This document shows, in pieces, positions 9,114-20,000 of a stretch of DNA of 64,000 nt. Made by a program: the position numbers and the translations under genes. Within the stretch, counting starts at the first letter, position 1. Each line of letters begins with the position of its first letter. Where the stretch lies: positions 1 to 64,000 of the forward strand of contig JABIFX010000253.1 in assembly GCA_018650445.1 (NCBI GenBank). The letters are read 5' to 3'. Below the pieces are notes generated by a model. The model saw nothing but the letters and a program-made list of their open reading frames with translations, did not search any database and was not told the origin of the DNA. This DNA is from Fidelibacterota bacterium (GTDB taxonomy: Bacteria; Fidelibacterota; UBA8477; JABMPR01).

Positions 9114-9986
9114 TTAAATACCCAGAGTCTCATCTGTTTGCGGTTTAGCCGGTTCCTTTTCCAAAGTCATCTCAGGATTTTCAACCAGATTTTTTAATAA
9201 TTCCAGGGCTTTAATACTGTAGAACCCATCATTAATTCGTTCATCAAAACTATATTTAATGGTCATCATATCTTTCACAGCTGGTCGACCTCGTTCATCA
9301 AGAGCCATGCGGGGTTCGTTAGTGCCCAGGGCCATAAAGATAGGGATATCCCCCCACTCATATAAGTGATGATAAGCTGGCTGCAAACCGATACTGCCAA
9401 GATTCGCAATAAACAGGCTCCCATACAACTCGTCTGCTCGGATCATGAATCCTGGTAACCATCCAAAATGATTGAGTGTTTTCAACAACCAGGTAAAAAA
9501 GCTAACCATAAACATTGGAAACATGAATACCAGATCCATTTCCTTGTCCGAAACTGATCTGGCACCCTCGCGGCCCTCTTTAATACCACCCTGTATATGC
9601 CGAACGGTTTCTTCAAAGGTCCAGTCCGGATCAATTTTCTTTTTAACCACAACGATGGGAGCATCTTCATTCATCTCTTTTTTCATCGAGAAACTGATCC
9701 ATATCCCATCACGTTGGAAAATACGTCGACCTGTTACAAACCTATTCAAGCCAGGGCGCTCTTTAAAAATCTGAGCTGTCCTCCAGATAATCAGATGTAA
9801 GATGCTGATTTTCAGCCCAGTTTCTTTTTGAAAATCCTCTACAAATTTCCAGGCTTTCTCTACCTCAATATGTTGTTCATAGTAGACAGTTGATTCAGTT
9901 CTGCCATGCATAAGAAATGGCATAATCCTGCGTGTATTTGGCAAATTTTTAACAAAGGTTCCATCAGGTCTCCAACGAAAAGGCAT
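9114..9986 (-). CDS. Stand-alone 2-oxoacid dehydrogenase E2-like acyltransferase domain
   Basis: 290 residues made only of the chloramphenicol-acetyltransferase-like catalytic fold of 2-oxoacid dehydrogenase E2 proteins. There is no lipoyl domain and no E1/E3-binding domain. Family features include YYEQHIEVEKAW near residue 35, LHLIIWRTAQIF, and the late strand LFIANLGSIGLQPAYHHLYEWGDIPIFMALG. The C-terminal catalytic HxxxDG motif is replaced by ERINDG (FDERINDGF, about residue 247), so the general-base histidine is absent. It may be a non-dehydrogenase acyltransferase or a non-catalytic homologue. There are 15 bp between it and the upstream NlpC/P60 gene. Confidence 0.85.
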   Translation of the reverse strand: MPFRWRPDGTFVKNLPNTRRIMPFLMHGRTESTVYYEQHIEVEKAWKFVEDFQKETGLKISILHLIIWRTAQIFKERPGLNRFVTGRRIFQRDGIWISFSMKKEMNEDAPIVVVKKKIDPDWTFEETVRHIQGGIKEGREGARSVSDKEMDLVFMFPMFMVSFFTWLLKTLNHFGWLPGFMIRADELYGSLFIANLGSIGLQPAYHHLYEWGDIPIFMALGTNEPRMALDERGRPAVKDMMTIKYSFDERINDGFYSIKALELLKNLVENPEMTLEKEPAKPQTDETLGI

Positions 9987-10001
9987 AATCTAGACTCCGC
10001 T

Positions 10002-11237
10002 CTAATATTCAAGAATATAGCTAAACTGCATGGCGCGCTCCACCGAACGCTCCTTGGCACCGACATTCCTCCAGGTATAGGCAATACTGGAAGCATTATT
10101 CAAAGCAAACTGGATTCCCATATTCCAGGTGATCCCTACATCTTTTAAAAAGACATGGTCAAATTCTATGGTGGTCATGAGACGCCGGGTAATTTGCTGC
10201 TCAATTCCAAGAAAGAAAAACGTGTCTTCATTTCCATCATATCGGGCTGAAGTATCATGGTAAGCAAACAGATCCGTCATGGCCAATCCACCACTTACAC
10301 GCCCCCGACCAAGATGCAATTTTTTGAAGCGCTCATATTTATATGATGCAACTACGTAAGCATTGCGAGGAGGGCTCCAACGATTTTCCACAACCTCAAC
10401 TGAGTTTGTATCTGTAGTCACCGTCCAATTCCGGCTATTGCTCTCAGCGCCAACAGCCAGAGATGGTAGAATCTTTCCTTTTTGCTCCCAGATACGAAAC
10501 TTGGTACTTACGAAGGGTAACTCAAATCCAAAATCGTCCATATTGTGACCAAGAAATTGGTTTACTTGAACTTCTGCCCCGAATTCCCAGCGATTCAAGA
10601 TACTCACGGCCCCGGCAACCCTGAGATTCCCCTGAGCGTCATTCTGGATATCCAGACCAATAAATCGATTTTCAATCACATCTGCTGTGGGAATGTCAAT
10701 AAGCCGGCGAACTCTGATTGGATATGCTTTGGGTAACAAATGGAACTCTCCACCAACCTCACCCGAACGGTAATCTGACCCAGTCAATCGACGTGCACCG
10801 ATGTAACGTTTCATCCAGTAGTCCGTATCCATGCGGACTTCTGTTACGCCTGCGCTTGAACTGGCGTGAATCATTTTATCGCTCTTGGTATAGACCCCTA
10901 CATGACTGACACCCTTCCCCAGAGTATCAAAGAATAACAGATCTCCATATTGAAGCTCATCTCTGGACACTTCATCACCCACGGCGTACTGCATGCGGGA
11001 AGTTCTGGGGATGATGATACCCTGGTCACGATAAACCCCTGAAGTAAAACCAGAGCAATCCACACCCCGACCTGGCTCAGTACCACCCCATTTGTAGGGA
11101 GTGCCCCTATATTTGGCAAATGACTTATCCATTTTACTTTTATTTAAGTCATCATAAACACCGACTTTCTGTGAACTACAGGCGTTCAGCAGAATAGCTA
11201 GAATGATTATACTTAGAGGCAAAAATTTACGTCGCAT
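10002..11237 (-). CDS. NlpC/P60-domain lipoprotein with a C-terminal outer-membrane-barrel-like region
   Basis: 411 residues from the chosen ATG at 11237, which is preceded by GTGGAG and gives a clean lipoprotein signal (MRRKFLPLSIIILAILLNAC; Cys20). The open frame extends to 11426, but that extension has no signal features. NlpC/P60 occupies about residues 35-150: catalytic Cys in DCSGF (about 60), His in SHVGVY (about 110) and the third residue near HASS (about 121). This family cuts peptidoglycan stem peptides. The remaining 250 residues alternate polar and aromatic strands and end in MQFSYILEY, an outer-membrane barrel style terminus. The enzyme part is firm; the barrel is inferred from strand pattern. 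Confidence 0.85.
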   Translation of the reverse strand: MRRKFLPLSIIILAILLNACSSQKVGVYDDLNKSKMDKSFAKYRGTPYKWGGTEPGRGVDCSGFTSGVYRDQGIIIPRTSRMQYAVGDEVSRDELQYGDLLFFDTLGKGVSHVGVYTKSDKMIHASSSAGVTEVRMDTDYWMKRYIGARRLTGSDYRSGEVGGEFHLLPKAYPIRVRRLIDIPTADVIENRFIGLDIQNDAQGNLRVAGAVSILNRWEFGAEVQVNQFLGHNMDDFGFELPFVSTKFRIWEQKGKILPSLAVGAESNSRNWTVTTDTNSVEVVENRWSPPRNAYVVASYKYERFKKLHLGRGRVSGGLAMTDLFAYHDTSARYDGNEDTFFFLGIEQQITRRLMTTIEFDHVFLKDVGITWNMGIQFALNNASSIAYTWRNVGAKERSVERAMQFSYILEY

Positions 11238-11349
11238 CAACGCGCTCCACTTTGTTCTCAAAACCTGAAATATACCAAAAATATAATTGCCAACCAGACC
11301 GGTGCAACAATGAGTTCTGTACACTGGTTTTATAATGAAACCTTCCTGC

Positions 11350-12582
11350 TTAATAGTCCCAGTCTGGATGCGGATTCGGAAGGCAGAGCACTTCATCCAG
11401 ATCGTTAAGAAGCGTTTCTGGAGCACTCAAATTACCGGTAACTGACAACCCGGTTGCTGACCTAACTCCCAGCCATAATCTGGTAAATGTACCGATATCA
11501 GCAACCAGGGTCGGCAAAGCTTTATCAAATCCACCTGTTGCCTTAGACGTTGGCCCGAGTTCAACAGTGTATTGCCCTGCGCATCCTCGCCAAGTCATTT
11601 CTGGATCAATGAGTTTTTCCAGGGGGTCGCTGAGATCCAAATTGAAGCGCAAGGACCTTGAATTCAGGTGGGTAGCTTCGATACACGCCTCCAGGTTACA
11701 GATTCTGGTCTGCCAGTAGGCCGAGGCTCTATTGATATGTTCAAACTTGGATTTCTCTGTTACAATTCTTGACCTGAATGGGCTTCGAATTAAATCCTGA
11801 AGTTGTATTCCAGCGGGTTCCCTCATTTTGACAAGTCGAATTTGATCACCCAGTGATTTAACCAAAGCCATCAATTCAATGAATTGCTCCGTCGTTTGAA
11901 ATGCCAGTAAATGTATGACGACGGGACCATGCTCCCCCTTACTGGTTCCCCAAAAAAAGTGCGTCAATTCACCCTTGGGTCCGTCAGTATAGCCCAGACC
12001 AAAACCCTTCTTTAACCAGGCTAACTCGGCTTCAACAAGACGCTCCGGGTATAGCGTGACACCACCATGCTGGGTTTTTCGGGCTTGAAGTGCTTGATGA
12101 ATTAGTTTCCAGTCATCACCTTTTAAACGTAGTGGAGGTCGGATTCTACTATCAATTGTAATTTCGGCTGGATCAAAGCTCATCCAATGCTCATAGGAGC
12201 CGCTTCCATATCCCAATTGATCATAAAATCCTTGTTCAAAAATCCCCAGTGTCGATACGATTGCACCTGCTTCAGCTTCCTCGGCGATGAGTTGGGCTGT
12301 TAGTTTTTTTGCCAGACCTTGCTTACGGGCTATTCTGCTGGTGGTAACGGAGGTCACGATTGACAGTGATAATTCCTCGTTCAAATATTTTATTTTACCT
12401 GGGTTTGCAGTAACCAGACATTCAGCACTCCCATTCAGATCGGCAACCAATGCTCTTCCCTCTCCGAGAAAAGCATCCAGTAATTTTTCATCCGAGCTAT
12501 CATCAATCCATTGGACCTCATGCCAGATTCTCCTGGCAGCTTCAATGTCTTTGTCGTGATCATATTTTCTATATGTATACAT
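11350..12582 (-). CDS. Eis-like GNAT acetyltransferase
   Basis: About 410 residues. The N-terminal GNAT domain has the acetyl-CoA loop region VTTSRIARKQGLAKKLTAQLIAEEAEAGA (about residues 80-108), followed by LGIFEQGFYDQLGYG, the typical Eis/GNAT end. A second GNAT-like domain follows, then a C-terminal SCP2-like region (about 285-410). This three-part layout is that of Eis-type proteins, which acetylate amines such as aminoglycosides or protein lysines. A GTG at 12609 is possible, but the ATG at 12582 has AGGAA upstream and I prefer it. It is divergent from the PBP gene. Confidence 0.85.
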   Translation of the reverse strand: MYTYRKYDHDKDIEAARRIWHEVQWIDDSSDEKLLDAFLGEGRALVADLNGSAECLVTANPGKIKYLNEELSLSIVTSVTTSRIARKQGLAKKLTAQLIAEEAEAGAIVSTLGIFEQGFYDQLGYGSGSYEHWMSFDPAEITIDSRIRPPLRLKGDDWKLIHQALQARKTQHGGVTLYPERLVEAELAWLKKGFGLGYTDGPKGELTHFFWGTSKGEHGPVVIHLLAFQTTEQFIELMALVKSLGDQIRLVKMREPAGIQLQDLIRSPFRSRIVTEKSKFEHINRASAYWQTRICNLEACIEATHLNSRSLRFNLDLSDPLEKLIDPEMTWRGCAGQYTVELGPTSKATGGFDKALPTLVADIGTFTRLWLGVRSATGLSVTGNLSAPETLLNDLDEVLCLPNPHPDWDY

Positions 12583-12852
12583 GCGGGGAATTCCTAAAAT
12601 ACTATTCACTCATTGCTGATCATTTACTAAAACAGTTATTCTCGCGGTGGAGCAAAAAATATAGTGATGGAGTGGGGTTGTGCAAAATGCTGTTTTTGAT
12701 GCTTGAGCGGGGTGATCTCGTTTTACCTGTTTCAATTCTTCGCCAGAGATCACCTACTCTGTTATCCATTACTCTGGGAATCCATGAATTATTACTTAAT
12801 TGATGCAAAAACGTATGAACAAGACAGGCATATAAGTTTATAATTGTAAGAT

Positions 12853-15033
12853 ATGATGAAACAATTCCAAGCCAGGGGCAGTCGACAGAAATTTAAGCAC
12901 AGGTTGTATATTGCCTCAATCGTGTCGCTGGCCTTTGTGGCGGGCATTTTCACATGGCTCGTCTTTTTGTCAAAGGATCTGCCTTCTCTGGACGAATTGG
13001 AGCGTTATGATCCTGATCTGATCACCCGCATTGTTTCTGCTGATGATCAGGTTATTCAGGAACTCTTTACTACACAGAGGACATTGGTTAAATCCAATGA
13101 AATCCCACCCCATGTTAAAAAAGCACTCATCGTGACTGAGGATCAGCGTTTCTACAGTCACTGGGGTATGAATTTGTTCCGGACCATTTATAACCTCTCC
13201 CTGAACATGATAACGGGTGAGATTCATGGTGGTTCATCCTCCCTGACCCAGCAATTAGCGCGTAGTCTTTATGCCCGCATTGGGTTTAAACAAACCTATC
13301 TGCGGAAGATTCGTGAGTTGATTACTGCTGTCCAGATCGAGTACACTTTTACCAAAGAAGAAATTCTGACCATGTATCTGAATACGGTTTATTTCGGACA
13401 CGGGACTTACGGACTACAGGCTGCGGCTACTAAATATTTTAATAAACGGGTTGAGAATATTACCCTGGATGAAGGTGCCATTCTGGTGGGAATGCTACGC
13501 GCACCCGCCTATTATTCACCCATTACGCATCCTGATCGGTCCAGGCATATTCGCAATGTGGTTATCAACAGCATGTTTCGAGAAAAAGCCATCAACGCAG
13601 TGGAGCGTAATTATTTCAAGTCGCTTCCCATTGATACCTGGATTCCAGATAGTGTGGACGTAGGAAATGTAGCACCCCATTTTGGTGAGTTTGTCCGACG
13701 TCAGCTGGAAAAAGAAGATGATGAAATGGGAGTTGACCTTTATCGGGATGGACTGACTATTTATACCAGTCTGGATACCCGTTTGCAGACCATCGCCAAT
13801 GAGGTCGTAGCCAAAGAGCTAGATCGAGTCCAGACCATTTTTGATGCCCGTATGATGGATGAAGAATCAAAGGCTTTGGCCAATATTCTAGAAAAACACC
13901 ATATTGACCTCACAGTTGACACTGTTCGCTTGATGATTTCTGATTCGGTTGAAATGACCCATCAGATAGAAGATTTGTTGACGGTACAGGCGCAACTGAT
14001 TTCTCTCGATGTAGAAACTGGTGAGATAAAAGCCATGGTTGGCGGCAAAGATTTCAGTAAGTCAAAATGGAATCGCTCTACCCAGATGAGACGTCAGCCG
14101 GGGTCATCTTTCAAAGCCTTCCTTTATACGGCGGCTATTGACAATGGGTATCCGGTAACGACAACCCTATTAAATCAACCTGTTGTGATCAAGTTGGGAA
14201 CAAATGATTCCACAGATTGGCGGCCGAAAAATTATGATTTAAGTATGGGTGGCGAAACCACCATGCGAGAAGGCATCAGGCGATCACTCAACTTGATTGC
14301 AGTGAGAACAATTCAGGAACTCATAGCACCATCAGCAGTGGTTGAAAAAGCCCGGGCTATGGGTATTACCACCAGACTATATCCCGGTGATGCGTTGGCT
14401 CTAGGTGCTTCAGGAGTTTTCCCCATAGAGATGGCAGCCGCATATGCAGTATACCCACGTTTGGGTATCTGGATTCAGCCGCTTGGAATTCGCTCTGTTC
14501 AGGATCGATTTGGAGGCGTTCTGCGAAACTATAATCCAGATCAGAAAGAGGTTTTAGGACGTGGGACTTCCTATGTCATGCTTTCTCTGCTTGAGACTGT
14601 GGCCAATCGGGGAACCGGTATCGGCGCCAGAACCAGATTTGGCTTTCATGAACCATCCGGTGGAAAAACAGGAACAACTACTGGCTTTACAGATGCCTGG
14701 TATGTTGGTTTTACGACACGGCTGTCCACAGCCGTCTGGGTTGGTATGGATTCCCCCTCCATCAGCCTGGGAAACAGTATGTCTGGATCAGCTTTAGGAG
14801 TTCCAATTTGGGCTCAGTACATGAAGGCAGTCTATGATAGTCTGGATTGGGAACGCGAGGAATTTGAGATTCCTGAAGAGTCTGTCGTGTTTATAAATGT
14901 TTGTTCTGAAACCCACAAGTTAGCGACACAGTATTGTACTCCGGAGCGTGAAGTCTTTTTACCTGGAACCGTCCCTACTCATCGTTGTGATGTTCACGGT
15001 AATCGTTCAAAACCAACAGTTATCGACTTTTAG
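12853..15033 (+). CDS. PBP1A-type bifunctional penicillin-binding protein
   Basis: 726 residues. One membrane anchor (about residues 20-40) precedes a GT51 glycosyltransferase domain with TEDQRFYSHWG (about 94, catalytic Glu), GGSSSLTQQLARSLY (about 125) and the KEEILTMYLNTVYFGHGTYGLQAAA helix pair. The transpeptidase domain has SxxK in PGSSFKAFLY (Ser about 418), SLN in RRSLNLIAV (about 478) and KTG in GGKTGTT (about 604). It polymerises glycan strands and cross-links stem peptides from the outer face of the inner membrane. A short tail with three cysteines follows the transpeptidase domain. The next in-frame Met is at codon 2, so the start could be 3 bp later. The neighbouring genes are not cell-wall genes. 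Confidence 0.96.
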   Translation: MMKQFQARGSRQKFKHRLYIASIVSLAFVAGIFTWLVFLSKDLPSLDELERYDPDLITRIVSADDQVIQELFTTQRTLVKSNEIPPHVKKALIVTEDQRFYSHWGMNLFRTIYNLSLNMITGEIHGGSSSLTQQLARSLYARIGFKQTYLRKIRELITAVQIEYTFTKEEILTMYLNTVYFGHGTYGLQAAATKYFNKRVENITLDEGAILVGMLRAPAYYSPITHPDRSRHIRNVVINSMFREKAINAVERNYFKSLPIDTWIPDSVDVGNVAPHFGEFVRRQLEKEDDEMGVDLYRDGLTIYTSLDTRLQTIANEVVAKELDRVQTIFDARMMDEESKALANILEKHHIDLTVDTVRLMISDSVEMTHQIEDLLTVQAQLISLDVETGEIKAMVGGKDFSKSKWNRSTQMRRQPGSSFKAFLYTAAIDNGYPVTTTLLNQPVVIKLGTNDSTDWRPKNYDLSMGGETTMREGIRRSLNLIAVRTIQELIAPSAVVEKARAMGITTRLYPGDALALGASGVFPIEMAAAYAVYPRLGIWIQPLGIRSVQDRFGGVLRNYNPDQKEVLGRGTSYVMLSLLETVANRGTGIGARTRFGFHEPSGGKTGTTTGFTDAWYVGFTTRLSTAVWVGMDSPSISLGNSMSGSALGVPIWAQYMKAVYDSLDWEREEFEIPEESVVFINVCSETHKLATQYCTPEREVFLPGTVPTHRCDVHGNRSKPTVIDF

Positions 15034-15176
15034 TTCTTCAAAGTCCTGAGGTTTTGCCTCAATTCCATTCTGTCTCGTTGAGGGAACTCGAAGCGATCAT
15101 ACATACGGTTCAATATCCTTCAAGTATCCTCGCTACACTCGGCCTCAAGAAGACAGGTCGAGGTTCTGCCCTGTGT

Positions 15177-15950
15177 CTAAAACGAGAAGTGTTTGATTGA
15201 TTCACCTTGATCAGCAATATGTGTCATGGCTTCAATACCAATATCCAGGTGTAGATCCACATACTTCTTTGTGACGCTCTGGTCCAGGGCTTCGGTTTTG
15301 ACACCATCTGGAACCATGGGAAGATCACTAACCAGCAATAACGCTCCACGAGGAATGTTATTGGCCAGACCGGTAATGAAAATGGTAGCGGTTTCCATGT
15401 CAATACCGATAGAGCGCGTCTCTTTTAAATAGCTCTTGAAAACTTCATCATGTTCCCAAACTCGACGATTGGTGGTGTAGACTACGCCGGTTCGGTAATC
15501 AAGATCCTTTTCAACCAAAATTTGTGAAATGTATTTGTGAATCTTAAAGCTGGGCATGGCTGGTACTTCTGGTCGGAGATAATCATTGCTGGTACCCTCA
15601 CCTCGGATGGCAGCAATCGGAAGAATAAAATGACCAAGATCTGTAGATTGCTTTAATCCCCCGCACTTACCCAAAAAGAGAACGCCATAGGGATCTATAG
15701 CTGAAAGCAAATCCATAATTGTGGCAGCATTTGCAGAACCCATCCCAAAATTGATAATGCTCAATCCATCCTTGTTGGTTGCTACGATCATGGAGCGATC
15801 TTCTCCAAAAACAGGGACCTCGAATCGATGAGCAAACTTCTCAACATAGTTTCTAAAATTTGTCAGTAATATTCTATCGCCAAAGGCTTCTGGTTCGACT
15901 CCTGTATAACGATAGATCCAGTTTTTTACAATTGCATGTTTTGTATCCAT
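15177..15950 (-). CDS. amn: AMP nucleosidase, short form
   Basis: 257 residues of the purine nucleoside phosphorylase fold. INFGMGSANAATIMDLL (about residues 67-83), FLGKCGGLKQS and SIGIDMETATIFITGLAN (about 175-192) are the phosphate-, base- and ribose-binding segments of the family. The length of about 258 residues matches the short AMP nucleosidases of Bacteroidota-like bacteria rather than the 480-residue E. coli enzyme. It hydrolyses AMP to adenine and ribose 5-phosphate in the cytoplasm. It is convergent with the PBP gene and has no clear operon partner. Confidence 0.9.
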   Translation of the reverse strand: MDTKHAIVKNWIYRYTGVEPEAFGDRILLTNFRNYVEKFAHRFEVPVFGEDRSMIVATNKDGLSIINFGMGSANAATIMDLLSAIDPYGVLFLGKCGGLKQSTDLGHFILPIAAIRGEGTSNDYLRPEVPAMPSFKIHKYISQILVEKDLDYRTGVVYTTNRRVWEHDEVFKSYLKETRSIGIDMETATIFITGLANNIPRGALLLVSDLPMVPDGVKTEALDQSVTKKYVDLHLDIGIEAMTHIADQGESIKHFSF

Positions 15951-16154
15951 GCCGATAATCTAACCAGCATCACCTTTGTCCAAAACAGTTTGCTGAATTT
16001 TGGACAGGCACATCTTTTATAGAGATTCCTTCATTTTTATGCCGAGTTCTTTTTAGGTATGAAAATCAGATTGAATAGATCCTCTTTCTGGAGAGCATAT
16101 AATTTGAGAACAAAAGTCTTGTCATCAATGACACCTGCGGGGAAATTCAAGGAC

Positions 16155-16805
16155 ATGTTCAAAAATCCGAAATATTATTTTTTGTGTTTATTTTTCATCG
16201 TGTTTACGGTGTCCTGTACCTCACATGCAGTGATTTCTCCAGAGCCTCTAAAGCCTGATGAAAGTTATAAAGGTGTAGCTCTTTCAGTTGAAAATATGAT
16301 TCCACAATTTGTTTACAGGAAAGGCTTAGGAGAAAAGATGGATGGAGGCATCCGGATAGGAATGTTGCCCATTCATGGAAGCGGTGTGGATGCTACAATT
16401 ACGCTTAGAGATGAGGGATCCAGGTTACACACCGTTAATTTTGCCGCTACTTATGCTGAGCAGAGTTCCTTTGGAGCAACCTACTACAATGTTTCCCGAA
16501 AAGATCGAACCAAGACGGTACGCAGAGATGGCAAGGTCTTTAAGCAAACCGAAGTTGATACTTTCAATTACGGCTATATTGGCCTTCGCTATAATTATAT
16601 TCCTTCAGGCTTTTGGGGTGACAATGTGCATCTCTTTGGATTGCTTTACGGAAGGAATTTTCGAAAAACCTGGGGCTTTGAGTTTGGATATTTCCATGAT
16701 TTTTCCGGCCGAACACCAGTTTCTGAGCTTGGATTCAATCCAAAATATGCCCCTCTCTCAGGGATTTCTATGAGGGTTTGGTTTGGTCAATTGATCAAAA
16801 TTTGA
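16155..16805 (+). CDS. Hypothetical lipoprotein, possible outer-membrane beta-barrel
   Basis: Not recognised. From the ATG at 16155 the protein starts MFKNPKYYFLCLFFIVFTVSC, a lipoprotein signal with a lipobox Cys at about 21. The frame is open back to 16059, but that would put 32 extra residues before the signal. About 195 residues follow, rich in alternating Tyr/Phe/Gly strands (FGATYYNVSRKD, YGYIGLRYNYIP, WGFEFGYFHDF) and ending in MRVWFGQLIKI. The pattern suggests a small outer-membrane barrel or a surface lipoprotein. Confidence 0.65.
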   Translation: MFKNPKYYFLCLFFIVFTVSCTSHAVISPEPLKPDESYKGVALSVENMIPQFVYRKGLGEKMDGGIRIGMLPIHGSGVDATITLRDEGSRLHTVNFAATYAEQSSFGATYYNVSRKDRTKTVRRDGKVFKQTEVDTFNYGYIGLRYNYIPSGFWGDNVHLFGLLYGRNFRKTWGFEFGYFHDFSGRTPVSELGFNPKYAPLSGISMRVWFGQLIKI

Positions 16806-17023
16806 GTACCCTATATATCTATATCACTAATATATCTCATTTTCATGTCATCTTAAAAGCTCTCGGCAATAGCCTTGAATTGGTTCTGACCATCTCTATA
16901 TTTGGTGTTTAACCAGAGATAATTTGTACCTTGTGAATAAGTACTGTTTTTCTCTGGTGCATTTTTTAACGCTTATGAGCCTAATAAAAGGTCCACGATT
17001 TAATGAATACTAAGGAGTACACC

Positions 17024-20000
17024 ATGAAACGATTGTTCTCTAACGGATGGGTTTTTGTCCTCGTCATGCTACTGGCAACTGGAGCCTTTGCCGACCGAAA
17101 GGTCTCACCAACAGCAGCCTGTGATGTATGTCCGAAGACATCAGCTGATGGAACGCTAGATGTAAACTGGAATGCTGAGACAATCGCCAGTTCATCACTC
17201 CGCGATGAGGAAGCTGTATATCATGATGGCTCCTTTGAAGGTCAAATAGGATGTGGTGGTGGGTGTGGGTTTAGTGTACGGTTTACAGCTGATATCCCCA
17301 TCTTCCTCACCGGTCTGACACTTTATACTCAGGGTGGCAGTGCTACGGCAGCAATTGTAAGTATTTACACAGATCCTGCTTCTGCTATCGCCGGTCCTCC
17401 AACCCTACCTGTTGGTCCTAATGATGGTACTGCTATCTGGGAATCTGATCCTATGGATCTTACCACAGTTGATGATCCAACATCCCAATTTGACATTGTT
17501 GTGGATAACCAGGTTCTTGAAGCCGGGGATTACTATGTTGTTGTCTGGGAAAACTCTTCAGGATTTCTGGGTATGGCTAATGATATACAATCAAATTATC
17601 TGGATCGAAACTGGGCTTATTCCGAGCTTGGCTGGCAAATGATCCATGAAGCAGGTCTCCCTGAACTCATTGGCAATTTTGGTATTTCTGCTTTGTATAT
17701 ACCTCAAGAAATTGAGGGCTCTTACATGACTGTTGATACACGAAATATCAACTTTGGTGTTCTCCAGCTCGCAGACGGCGCAGTTACAACTGATGTTACC
17801 ATTGGCAATATCGGTCTTGACCCTTTTGATGTAACTGCTATTAGCATCGATGGTCTGGATTTCTCCACAGCCCTGGTTACACCTGTCACTGTCCTGGCTG
17901 ATTCTTTCGTTGTTTTTGATGTCACCTTAACACCCTCAGCTGAGGGTGCAGTATCCGGTACATTTACAATTACCTCAGATGCTGATAATGTGACTGAAAT
18001 AGTTGTGAACGCCTCCGCCATGGTCTTCGATGGTTTCCCAGAATATATGGTCTGGAACCCCTCCATTTCCATTAGTGGACCAGCATTTGTTACCGCTTTT
18101 GGCGAGTTAGGCTATACGGCAATAGAAACACCGGATCTATTTATTTTCGGTGATCCACTTGAGGCTGATTATTCAGCCATCTTTGTAACTCTTGGGATTT
18201 ATTCTGATAATTATGTCCTTCAGGATAGTTCAGATGAAGTATTTGCTCTCATGGCTTTTGCTGATGCGGGTCGTCCACTATATATGGAAGGTGGTGACAC
18301 CTGGGCTTACGATCTCCAAACTACTCTGCATCCGTACTTTGGTGTTGATGGTGTTGCCGATGGGGGCGCGGATTTAAGTGCCGTTGTTGGACAAAATCTT
18401 TTAGCTGGAATGGACTATTCCTATTCTGGTGGAAATAGTTTTATAGATCACCTCGGGCCCCTGACTCCAGATGCACAAATTATCCATATGAATCCATTTG
18501 ATAGTGTGGGATGTGGAATCGCTAACCTTACTCCCACCAACACTACCATTGGTAACTCATTTGAGTTTGGTGGTCTCGGCGATAGTATTGGTACCACCAC
18601 AGAATTACTTCAAGAATATCTAAATTTCTTTGCCATGCCTTATACTGATGTAAGAGCACCAGTTATTTCAGGCGTAACCCAATTTACATTTACTCTGGAC
18701 ACCGAAGGTCCTTATATGGTTGAAGCTTATATCACTGATAATATTGCAACGGATTTCGCCATCATTTTTTATAATGTGAATGGCGGCGCTTTCGCAACCG
18801 CATCCATGAGTGATATGGGTGATGGAATCTATTCTGGAGCCATCCCTGGTCAGCCTGTGGGAAGCACGGTTGGATATTATATCATGGCATTTGATCCCGA
18901 TGGGAATGAAGGCTTTTCACCGGAAGGTGCTCCTGATGAATTGTATTTCTTTGATGTCGTCTCTCACCTGCCACCCATGTTTCTGGAAGCTATTTCAGGG
19001 CTTGATGGTACAGTAGAGTTATCCTGGTTGGTTCCGGGAACTGAAGCTCCAGCATTGGTAGAGTGTGCTGATTATCCCATCCCATCCCTCCCCTTCAATG
19101 CAACTGGTACCAATCTGGGAATGGGCGATGATTTTGACCTGGGTTTTGATGGTGAGGATGTTGCTTACCAGCTAAACGTTATGGTTCCTACGACGTACAC
19201 GATTTCTTTATGCGCTGGAACCAATTATGACTCAAGAATAGCTGTCTTCACAGAGGATTGTGAAACAGCAACTCAGTATGCAAATGATGATGCTTGCGGG
19301 CTGCAATCTGAGCTAACGGGGGTATATCTGGATCCAGGTACCTACCTGGTAATTGTTGATGGTTTTGGCACTAATACTGGGAATTATACTCTGGATATTT
19401 GGGAGGAAACTACTCAATCGACAGCCGAATTTGTACCACCAGGTCTTACAGAAGATATAGGAAAATTGCTGCGTCTGGGAATTGATCCCAGTTCCATCGA
19501 ACTTGACTATAGCCCAACTAAATTCAACACATTACGTGATTTACGTGAGTTGACTAATTATGGAATTTATCGCAGTGAAACATCACCAGTTCTTATTGAA
19601 GCTGGTAACCAGGTTGCTGTGATTGATACGCTGCCATTGGCTTATACAGATTTTCCACTGGTGAATGGGACCAGCTATTTTTACCGCGTCTCTGCAATTT
19701 ATGATGATGGTGAGTCGGCCTCTTCAGAGGTTGAAGGTATCCCCATGAATCATGAGCCCATGATGCCCACTGGTCTGGTTGGTACTGTGGATGATGACAC
19801 CAATGATATCACTTTGAATTGGAATGCGAATGCTGACTACGATCTGGCGGGATATTATGTCTATCGCGATGGTGAATATACAGCAACGCTCACAGAGCCT
19901 ACCACTACCTATACAGAAAACCTGCCTGATGGAGCCTACCAGTATGTGGTATCATCATTTGATACTGGCGATATGGAGTCGGTAGCATCAGAGCGGATTC

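Noticed and set aside
11238-11426. N-terminal extension of the NlpC/P60 gene
   Set aside because: The lipoprotein signal and ribosome binding site are at 11237; the upstream codons have no signal-like content.
12450-12803. Plus-strand 117-codon frame between Eis-like and PBP genes
   Set aside because: It overlaps the start of the Eis-like gene and has no recognisable protein features.
15120-15176. Possible terminator stem between the PBP and AMP nucleosidase genes
   Set aside because: The pairing (GACAGG with CCTGTGTC) needs a bulge and has no T run.
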